Source of the DNA: Epiperipatus broadwayi
Lineage: Eukaryota; Onychophora; Udeonychophora; Euonychophora; Peripatidae
Length of the DNA: 64,000 nucleotides
Reading direction: 5' to 3'
Assembly: GCA_028023455.1 (NCBI GenBank)
Contig: JAQFVV010012987.1
Span: 186,001-250,000 of the forward strand
Part shown: piece by piece, positions 36,118-44,687 of the stretch
How positions within the stretch are numbered: position 1 is the stretch's first letter
How the letters are laid out: every line of letters begins with the position of its first letter
Translations under genes and position numbers: made by a program
The notes under the pieces: generated by a model
What the model saw: the letters and a program-made list of their open reading frames with translations, nothing else
Told to the model about the DNA's origin: nothing
Databases searched by the model: none

Positions 36118-36392
36118 GCTTTATTATCTGACTGACCGCACTTTCGGTATCAAACATCATAATCATAACATTTTATTTCATTGTATTTCTGCTTCTTATA
36201 TAGTTTTTCTTTATTAATACAAACAGCAGAGAAAACAGTATTCAATTATCTCACAAGTGAAATAAGTAAATGAGCCCATTTGCATAATTATAATAATAAA
36301 GAAAGATTATATAAGAAGCAGCAACACAATAAAATAAGAATGCTATAATTATGGTGTTCAGCAGTGAAAATGTAATCAGACAGATAATAAAG
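36118..36392. repeat. Long foldback repeat
   Basis: TGCTTTATTATCTGACTGAC at 36118 is inverted near 36372-36392. The CTGCTTCTTATATAGTTTTTC segment near 36190 is inverted near 36299-36320. Arms are about 100 bp with a 70-bp loop. The ORFs on either strand here are by-products of the palindrome. Confidence 0.65.
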
Positions 36393-36454
36393 CACTCATA
36401 AAGTATGCACTCATACATACATAAAAGCATTGTGTGTACATATATATTTATGTT

Positions 36455-36520
36455 ATAGGGAATTTTAACCCAGACTTTCAAACTCCCTTCAGTCAAGCAC
36501 TCCATCTTATCCAATTAATA
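36455..36520 (-). repeat. R1-family terminal fragment
   Basis: GGGAATTTTAACCCAGACTTTCAAACTCCC matches the left terminus of the repeat at 1108-1420. Confidence 0.55.
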
Positions 36521-36539
36521 TGTATGACTACATATTATA

Positions 36540-38119
36540 TATATAATGATGGAATAAGTTAATTCACATTCTATCTAGGGAAGTAAATTTGATGGTATAA
36601 CTGAGTAAACCTAGATTGTTCATCACTTAATTAATTTTTTTTATATGAGGGGTATATTCCTTTACTAACAATTATGTTAATGTACAACCATTAAAGAAAT
36701 GCTTTATGACATATTAGACATGGACCTTTCCACATATTATTAAAGTAATCTAAAACAATAGTAATATTTCCTTACAATTGTGCTACCCAATATCAATATT
36801 TAATCAAATGTCCCTAGTCAGATAATCTAACTAGGATTAAAGATAAATAAGCATTTACATGCTTCATAGTCTTAAATCCTTTTTACAAGTCCACTGAAAC
36901 CTTTTCACATTAATGTTCAAACCTTATTCAAAGCAAAATCAAAGAGAAAATGTTCTTTGGGTGACTGATCTTCAAAACAAAATGTAGATTCCTCCAGAGA
37001 CAGACTATGTTCATTCTCTTTTAAGGCATAACATTTGATTATCAACTATGAATGTATTCATTTTCATAATAAATAAGCCAACAACTTTTAGTTGAGTGTT
37101 GTTATAATGTAAACAAATATTACTATTTGATGTCATTAAATTCTATTTGCAAAATTATTTAATCCTAAAAAACATAAATCCTAATTATATTATTACTGTG
37201 TAAATTAGAAAATGATGAGGTTCTTAACTCTTTTCTTATTATGGGGTACTTTGAATGCAGAGGTTCTTAACTCTTTTCTTATTATGGGGTACTTTGAATG
37301 CACTTTATTAGTGAACCATAGCATTTATTGTCATATGTGAAGTGCAATCAAAATGTAAGAAATACTTTAATTACAAAATTATGAAAACCCTTTTAAGATA
37401 TGAGTATAATAAAGAGAGACCACAGGCACATTTTATTTTCAATCCAAAATACTTCAATGGATAATCAATTTACTTGATTAAAAAAGATAAATAATATCTA
37501 GTTGACAAAATAATTCTATAAATGTACTTCAGGCATATAAGACCTAGATAATATTATTTAAAAACATTTTCTGATAAAAATAATTTCATTTCTCCCATAG
37601 TCCAAATACATAATTTAAACATAGTAATATTAGTGATTAAGCCAATGCACATGCACTTTAAAGATCAATTATAAATGAATACTCTTTTTCCAGACACAAG
37701 ATATAGTATTTTTTAGAAAGAGTGGAATGAATTCACCCATTTTTTCGAGCCAAACGTTTATGTATGGGCAAATCTTATTTGTGCACATATTTATAAATTA
37801 TTAATTTAGAAGAGATTATTTAAATTAATGATAAAATTTTATGTATATATATATATGCATATACCAATACTTTTCTCATTCTTTTAATTTTCTCTTTTTA
37901 GTAACATTCAGACAATTGTAAAAACAGAATTTATCAGTGTTTATATTTTGTCTTACACAATTATTTGAAAAAAGTGACTCTCTCCTATATAACAGGAATA
38001 TTTTGAACAAATAGAAACTCTTTTGAATAACGATACAAGAATTGAATTGATGATTTTTAATGTATATTAAATTAATCAACTCATTTAGATTTAGACAAAG
38101 ATTATCCAGTTTAATGAAG
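36540..38119. other. Decayed intergenic DNA; 43-bp tandem duplication
   Basis: GAGGTTCTTAACTCTTTTCT… is repeated exactly at 37217 and 37260. No gene was seen elsewhere in this stretch. Confidence 0.6.
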
Positions 38120-39010
38120 TCAAAACAGTATTTTTAATCTTAAAAATGGGAAGGCTGCATGTCCTGATGAAATACCAGGAGAAATACTGGTGGTATGTTA
38201 ACTTCAAAAATAAGATATTTTTAGGAATATCTGGGCTCTTGATATTGGGTCACTCTATTCCAGTTTTTTAATGTAAAGTAATTATACAAAACTGTAGTAA
38301 TTATCATAGAATATCATTATTATCCACTGCAACAAAAGTACTTTCAAGAATTTGTTGAATAGGTTGCTTTCTGTTATAGATGTAAGATTACTAGAGATTT
38401 GGTATGGTTCTAGAATGTTAAGAAGCACCTTAGGTATAATTTTTGTTGCCAGGCAAATGCAAGAAAAGTGTCAGAGTTAAAGGAATTGTTTATATATTGT
38501 TTTTTATTAATTTGGATAAAGCATTTGATTCAGTTAATAGAACAGGTCTATGGCATTGTTTGAAATTAGCTGATTGTCCAACAACATTTATACTATACAG
38601 CTTCTACAATTTGGAATGAAAAAAAATGTTATTACTATAGATGGAAAATCTGAGGCATTTGAAATAAAAACTGGTGTTAAACAAGAGAGTGCATTTGTTC
38701 CAACATTGCTTTCAATTTTTATTATAGTAGTCTTTGGAATTGTTTATAGGGGGCATAATCAAACAGGCATTAAGATATGATAACATTTTGATGGTGAAAT
38801 TTTTAAATTGATTCAATGAAAAGTGAAACAAAGAACTTCCATCTTCTTAGTTTCTGGATTTTCGGTATACTGATGATTGTGATGATTGTGACATTTTTTT
38901 GTCAGTCCAACGATTTACAGAATGTTTTTAATGTTTTGAGTGGAATTTGTAAAGATGTTGGTCTTTTAATTAATGTTCAAAAAACTCAAGTTTTTTTCAT
39001 TCAGTGATAG
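38120..39010 (+). pseudogene. LINE reverse-transcriptase fragment (decayed)
   Basis: Piecewise plus-strand translation gives RT blocks in the correct order. They are NYHRISLLSTATKVLSRI (about 38298-38350, the NYR.ISLL block), FINLDKAFDSVNRTGLWH (about 38503-38556, palm Asp block), KSEAFEIKTGVKQ (38648-38686) and YTDDC (38866-38880, catalytic box). Stops and frame changes separate them. The same family as 15320-15840. Element C sits about 150 bp downstream. Confidence 0.75.
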
Positions 39011-39160
39011 AAGAAAGTACTCGGTAAATTTTAACTTCTTTAAAATAGTTACTAGATTTGCTATCCCTTATATACATCCAAGTAAGTTAATACAAGAGGT
39101 TATTATGTGTTGTCTAAGAAATCTAGTACAGTGATGTTGCTGAATTATATATATATATAT

Positions 39161-41281
39161 TGTAAGGTGATGTCCAATCCTTATTAAAAAAAAAATAACA
39201 ATTTGGAGACATATACACATATATATACCACAAACATAACCATACATTCATGAAGGAATGAACACATTTTTTTTTATTAAATGTAAAATAAAATATATAC
39301 ATATACACATATATATATACATGAATGTAGATTTTAAATCATGACGTGACAAAATAAAAAAAAGAATATTTAACATTAAATTCTAGTAACCACGTTTCTT
39401 TTGTTTAAAAGAGGAAAAAAAGAGTAAACCTTTGTTGATTTTGGGAACGTGAAAAAAATATCTAAGCAACAGATTTTTTTTTTTTGTTTTAAGTTGTTGT
39501 TGGTTTTGCTTGTTCAACTGAAATGCACGAAAGTAAAGTTGTAAAGAATATTTTAATTAATATATTAGTTATTAGGATTTCCATTCTTTATTAATATTAA
39601 ACTATTTAATATTTGGAATTTTATTATTGATAATTGTAAAATGTTTTAAAAAGAAAAAAAAAAACTATTTAATCGATGAACTTTCGTTCGTTCAAATAAA
39701 TGCTAAGAGCATTTATAGTTATTTAACATTGTTAAAAAAATATAATTGCAATCAAATGTTTCTGGGATAAAATAAAATCAACTAATGATGAAATAGAACG
39801 TTATTAACATTACTTTAAAAGTAAAATCTTTATCATACGTTTCATACATATATAAATAAAACTGCATAGAGATAGCGTTCGTCTTATAATATAACGTAAG
39901 CTTTAAAAAAAAGGATTCATATTTAATAACTTATATTGTGTAAATAAAATTTAAAAATGCACTTTTGCTAATTGAGTGTCAGGGGATTTTTCTATCCTCT
40001 TGGTGTCGTTGACGTGTGATGGAGGATCGTATTTATTGGTATATATATATTGTTTAAATCAACGTGGGAAAATCTTGTTATGAATGGAAAATGCATGGCT
40101 TTAAAATCAAACGCCGAGGAATTCAATTTCGTCATGGAAATTGTAATGCTTAAAACGTCAACATGATTTAATATACATGAAGGAAAGAAAGACATTATCT
40201 GCTAAGAATCCCGAAGCTGCTCTTAAAAATTTAATGTGTTATTGTTTTAAGGAATTCCAAAATTTCATTATATTTTATGTTTCAAATTTTTTTTTTTTTA
40301 ATGTATACCGAGAGTTGGGTTGTGAATTTTTCTCACTCTTATATCCAAGTGTAGCAAACATTTTTTTTTTAAAAAAGAAAAAACAAAAGAACCCATTTGT
40401 TTGGATTTTTATAGGGTGAGAGAGATGCACAACTCAAACTATACATCAATATATTATAAATGTTTTGTAAATAAAATATTATCATAATGGAAGGTTTAAA
40501 ACTGGACAATGACTGAAACAAAAAGGTAAGATTTTAAATATTTACATTTATTAAATAATTAATACGATAAAATCAAACTAATTAATAATTAGATATATAT
40601 AATATTTTCTTAACTATACAAAACACAAATTAGCAATTCATAGACATAACTTTGAGGTATATTTAAAGGACGTAAACAGAATGATAATCATACATTAATA
40701 ATATAATTTTATATTCAAAATAATTAATACGTTATTGTAAATTATGCACTAAATTTTATAATTCTTATTTCAGCCCATATTTTAATATTTGAATTACAGT
40801 TAGTCATATTGTTGTAAGGATAAATTAATGTTTTATAATAATCATGTATATATTCGGTTGATTTATAAATATTATAACTATAAGCATGATCTGTTAATAA
40901 ATATTTATTGTTTAAAGTTAAAACCTTTGTTTCTCTGGTCTCTATATTGTCAAGCATCATTCATACTTCACTCACCAGTATAGCTATTATACCTACATAC
41001 AGATTTTAATTTATTATTAGCAATAGCCATTAAGGATCTATATAGAGGTCACATTATTGCCATCCTATTTAATTCCATCCTTGAGCAGAGTTAAAGGCTA
41101 GTATCTGCACTGAGTTAGAACTCCGAGTAGTAATAGGACCTATAAGTAGAGAAGGCTCTGGGTGTACTATCCTAAAAGGTTTTATAGTCCGTTACATATT
41201 TTGGCAACCCAAACATTTGGGGCAGCAATTAATTAAATATCTTACCCTGTAGACGCCCAGTACATTTTACGGTCCGTTACA
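39161..41281 (+). repeat. 5' LTR of element C
   Basis: TG…CA bounded, essentially identical to 48231-50357. Near its 3' end (41187-41223) it contains AGTCCGTTACATATTTTGGC followed by AACCCAAACATTTGGGG, a look-alike of the real LTR-end plus PBS that follows at 41271-41305. T- and A-runs inside create spurious small ORFs that recur in both LTRs. Confidence 0.95.
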
Positions 41282-41575
41282 TATTTTTGGCGCGCAACGT
41301 TTTGGGCCTGAAAATATTTACCTTTTATAATCAACTAATTTAGTCACATATTTTAACATTCCATAAATATTTTCATAAGCACACTGAAACAATGTTTTGT
41401 ACATAATTTTATACAAACTACATACTGTTACATTTTTGACACCATCAACAGTGAAATTCATTCTAGTTGGTAGTCTGTTACATTTTGGCATGCAATGTGG
41501 TAAGCTTGAATACTTAGATTCACTGCATGTGAAAAGTTTTGTCTATTATATTGTGATATACAATGTGTTGAGCTT
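41187..41575 (+). repeat. Four PBS-like modules across LTR end and leader of C
   Basis: Module 1 (41187-41223, in LTR) is GTCCGTTACATATTTTGGCA then ACCCAAACATTTGGGG. Module 2 (41272-41305) is GTCCGTTACATATTTTTGGC then GCGCAACGTTTTGGG, the working site. Module 3 (41473-41505) is GTCTGTTACATTTTGGCATG then CAATGTGGTAAGC. Module 4 (41541-41573) is GTCTATTATATTGTGATATA then CAATGTGTTGAGC, most decayed. The same architecture occurs in element A. Confidence 0.65.
41288..41306 (+). other. Primer-binding site of element C
   Basis: TGGCGCGCAACGTTTTGGGC, 6 nt after the LTR, resembles the tRNA-Lys-type PBS of element A with a few changes. Confidence 0.55.
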
Positions 41576-42054
41576 TAAAGAGTTGGGCCTATCACATGTT
41601 ATTGTATATTTTTAGTGTGACATAAATTGAATTTATGAGAAATTGTCCATAATTTCAGTATAACCTGATTTATCATATTTTAGTTGGTCAGTTAATAAAC
41701 TATAAATTACATAACCCTATGGATTAAATGGTGTGGCAACTTAATGCTATGGTTAATTTAGTCAATAAACAATAAGTTCAAATAACTCTGAGTGAAAGTA
41801 TGAATTGATAAATAGAGACCAAAGCTAAATAGATGATCAAGAATCTAATAAGAGTAGGCAAGTGAAGCAGATAAGGGAAAAATATATAAAGCCAGCATTA
41901 ATACCAATGATATGTAAATACTTAAGGTAACCAAAATCACGTGTGATGACACAAGTTGGTAGAAGATCCTATGACATATTATAGAATATTATATAAAAAG
42001 AAATAATTTTTCCATAGAGTAGATATTTTAAGGAAAAGTGTTAGTTTATTTTGT

Positions 42055-43890
42055 ATGTTTCTCAGAAGTGGTAGGTATTTATCAGATATGAATAAAGAGT
42101 CAAATGTTAAGCCACAGGATGTTAGTGGCAATGAAGTTGAGTATGATCCTAATAGGGAACAAGAAGGATCAGTAGACATAGATGTGTCTGGGGGGTCAAT
42201 GGTTGGAGCTGAGCATTCTTTCTCAATGCAAGAGGAAAAACAAATGATATCTCAAATTCAAGGAGACTCTAATGAACAGTCTGCTCAATCACCTGGAATT
42301 GGACTAACCCAGGTTACAGAAAATAGTGGAGCCATGATGCAGATGCTCCAAACATTATTGGATCGGATGGATAGCATGAGTGGTCGGATGGATAGCATGA
42401 GTGGTCAGATGAATGATCGGATGGATAGCATGAGTGGTCGGATGGATAGCATGAGTGGTCAGATGAATGATCGGATGGATGACATGAATGGTCGGATGGA
42501 TAGCATAAGTGGTCAGATAGATATAGTCAAGGCTGACATGAATGGTCGGATGGATAGCATGAGTGGTCAGATGAATGATCGGATGGATGACATGAATGGT
42601 CGGATGGACACAATCAAGGCTGAAATAAGCAATATGGTAACTAAGGCTGATATTGACAAATTGGATGAGGAGGTTAAGAAAAGAATTAGTGGCATTGAAA
42701 TGAAAGTTTCTACAGTCATGGAGCAGTTATCTTCAGAGATGAATGAAGTGCATAACAGTAGTACGGAATTAAAGCGAAATGTAGAGGAGATGAAAATAAA
42801 TATAGATGTAGTGAGCTTGCAGTGTCAAGAACAATTTACTGGGTTTAAAGAAAACATTACCACTCAAATTGAGAATAAAGTTAAGGAAGTACACCAAGCC
42901 CAGAAATCTACTAGAGAAGAAATGAGGCAGGGCCAAGAAAATCACAAGAAAGAAGTTCAAGGAGATTTGGAAGCCATACAGATGGAATTAAGCCAACTCC
43001 AGATTAAACAAAGTGCAGAAAATGGGGCTCAAGAGCAAATGATGCAAGCTGTGAATCATCATTTACAACAGCTTGGACATAAGATATCTTCTATGGAAAC
43101 AGATGCTCTGTTGGGCAAAACAATGTTAGAAAAACTTATGGAGAGAACTACTGAAACACAGAGTCGAATCGATAGTTTAGATGAAGCCATGAAGCAACAG
43201 ACATTGAGGGATAAGTCCCAAATTAACTCAAAAATACCAATTCATATGAAACCACAATCAGGAAGGGAAAAGAAGATCAAAAATGACCGGGAAGGTTGGA
43301 ACGATGATGTGGCACAATTGAAAGTAGCTTTTAATGATTTACAAGAAGCAAATGACCCATATGAAGAATCCACTTTTCAATCTCATATGATGCCTGAAGT
43401 GAATGGCCTCCATGAATTTCATATAGATGAAGCACAACCAGATGAATATCAAACTGATGTTGATCATCTCCTCATGAATCCACAAATAAGTACACAAGAA
43501 ATGAATAAGACTCATGTAACCAGCTCGCAGATAAACACTATTAACCAATTTGTGAAACTGAAGGTTTTTAAAGGTTTCAATAATGAAGCTCCAATTGAAC
43601 ATTTGAGAAGCTTAAAGCTTTATTTCATGGTGAATAGAAGTTTGTCAGAAAGTGAAAAAATTATAATTGCATATAGTCACCTCCAAGGTGATGCTTTAAT
43701 GTGGTGGGAGTCATTATTCCAGACCCCATCCACGTTTGATGATTACCAGACTCTATTGATTAGGAATTTTTGGAACAGGGATAAACAGGAAGGCATTCTG
43801 TATCAACTTTTCCAGGAAAAATATAGATCTGCACCTGGGAAACACTTACAAAATTTTTTAGGCGACAAGTTACCAAGCTACGTTCATTGA
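42055..43890 (+). CDS. gag: Gag of element C (coiled coil plus capsid), frameshifted end
   Basis: 611 codons from ATG at 42055. Structural protein for particle assembly. The N-terminus MFLRSGRYL is followed by an acidic region. Residues of about 103-190 are a repeat of RMDSMSG units and QMND spacers, and a further helical stretch to about 400 is rich in Q/E/K/M (coiled coil). Residues of about 498-605 are a retrotransposon Gag capsid domain, with VFKGFNNEAPIEHLRSLKLY and LQGDALMWWESL as recognisable blocks. The frame ends at TGA 43888-43890. Homology continues in the -1 frame (to 44297), and an AATTTTTTAGG stretch lies just upstream of the switch. The switch may be programmed or a slip mutation. 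Confidence 0.85.
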   Translation: MFLRSGRYLSDMNKESNVKPQDVSGNEVEYDPNREQEGSVDIDVSGGSMVGAEHSFSMQEEKQMISQIQGDSNEQSAQSPGIGLTQVTENSGAMMQMLQTLLDRMDSMSGRMDSMSGQMNDRMDSMSGRMDSMSGQMNDRMDDMNGRMDSISGQIDIVKADMNGRMDSMSGQMNDRMDDMNGRMDTIKAEISNMVTKADIDKLDEEVKKRISGIEMKVSTVMEQLSSEMNEVHNSSTELKRNVEEMKINIDVVSLQCQEQFTGFKENITTQIENKVKEVHQAQKSTREEMRQGQENHKKEVQGDLEAIQMELSQLQIKQSAENGAQEQMMQAVNHHLQQLGHKISSMETDALLGKTMLEKLMERTTETQSRIDSLDEAMKQQTLRDKSQINSKIPIHMKPQSGREKKIKNDREGWNDDVAQLKVAFNDLQEANDPYEESTFQSHMMPEVNGLHEFHIDEAQPDEYQTDVDHLLMNPQISTQEMNKTHVTSSQINTINQFVKLKVFKGFNNEAPIEHLRSLKLYFMVNRSLSESEKIIIAYSHLQGDALMWWESLFQTPSTFDDYQTLLIRNFWNRDKQEGILYQLFQEKYRSAPGKHLQNFLGDKLPSYVH

Positions 43891-44297
43891 ACACATATTG
43901 TTTTAGGGAAACGGAAATCATCCGAATAGTTAAAAGGAATTTACCTTTACGTATAGAGCAATCGCTGATGTGTGCAAATGCTAAGAATATTGAGCAGGTT
44001 GCCGAATTGTTAAATAGTATGGATATGAATAATACTAATTTATCCATCAGGGCACCAGACAGGAGGAAAGATGAGGCAAATGTTAATGCCTTATTTTATT
44101 GTAAGAGAAAAAACAACAATGATCCCAGACACTGGAAAGGGAAAGCCAATCAAATAAATGCACCAAATATATGGTCACCCAAGAGGAATAGATTTAATAA
44201 TGGAGAATCATTGAGAAATTTCCCAAGTACCCCAAACGGTTCACCAAAACCAGGATGCAGTAATCATGCATCCAAAACTAAGCAGAAACTAAACTAG
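43860..44297 (+). pseudogene. gag: Gag C-terminal part of element C in the -1 frame
   Basis: The open frame continues the capsid C-terminus (RETEIIRIVKRNLPLRI…, then ANAKNIEQVAELLNSM) in the -1 frame relative to the upstream gag. A basic, Asn/Pro/Lys-rich tail follows, a plausible nucleocapsid, with no CCHC zinc knuckle. The printed frame starts at TTG 43887 but homology reaches back to the slippery run. It stops at TAG 44295-44297. Two further in-frame TGA codons precede the protease frame. Confidence 0.7.
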
Positions 44298-44345
44298 AAA
44301 GGTGCTTGAGGATGAGGAACTAATCCTCAAGGAACCAAAAATACA

Positions 44346-44687
44346 ATGAGGAACAAGGTACCAATAGTAGATGGAGAAATCACCAATATGACATGTTCAT
44401 GGGAAGACAAGGCACCCAACTTTGCCTTGCAGAGCTGTCCCATGATAGAGGCTTTGTTTGAGGATTTGCCGATTAAAGCTTTGTTAGACACTGGTAGCCA
44501 GATTTCTGTCATTTCAGACCAGCTGTATCAGAAGGTTCTGAACAAGAACCCCCAGGTTAAAATCTTGCCCCTGAAATCTGTGCAGGTTACCATGGCTAAC
44601 AATAGGAAGGCAAAGCTTGCACAGAAACAAGTTTGGATTGAAATAAAGTTTCCCTACACGAGGCAGTCCTCTATCATGTGTTTTTGA
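44346..44687 (+). CDS. Aspartic protease of element C
   Basis: 113 codons from ATG at 44346, in the same frame as the preceding Gag tail but separated from it by stops between 44295 and 44345. ALLDTGSQISVIS carries the catalytic Asp (D48 of this frame) in the DTG box, typical of retropepsins, which act as dimers to cut Gag-Pol. It ends at TGA 44685-44687 within GTTTTTGA. Protease homology (…ILGADFL…) resumes in the -1 frame, so a length change in the T5 run probably split a single PR-RT frame. Confidence 0.8.
   Translation: MRNKVPIVDGEITNMTCSWEDKAPNFALQSCPMIEALFEDLPIKALLDTGSQISVISDQLYQKVLNKNPQVKILPLKSVQVTMANNRKAKLAQKQVWIEIKFPYTRQSSIMCF

Noticed and set aside
36011-36514. Hydrophobic ORFs on both strands (36011-36217 and 36251-36514) looking like membrane peptides
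   Set aside because: They overlap the foldback at 36118-36392 and are T-rich by composition. Neither resembles a known protein.
39992-40419. Small ORFs repeated identically at 49067-49563
   Set aside because: Both sets are inside the two LTRs of element C. The duplication reflects the LTRs, not a conserved gene pair.
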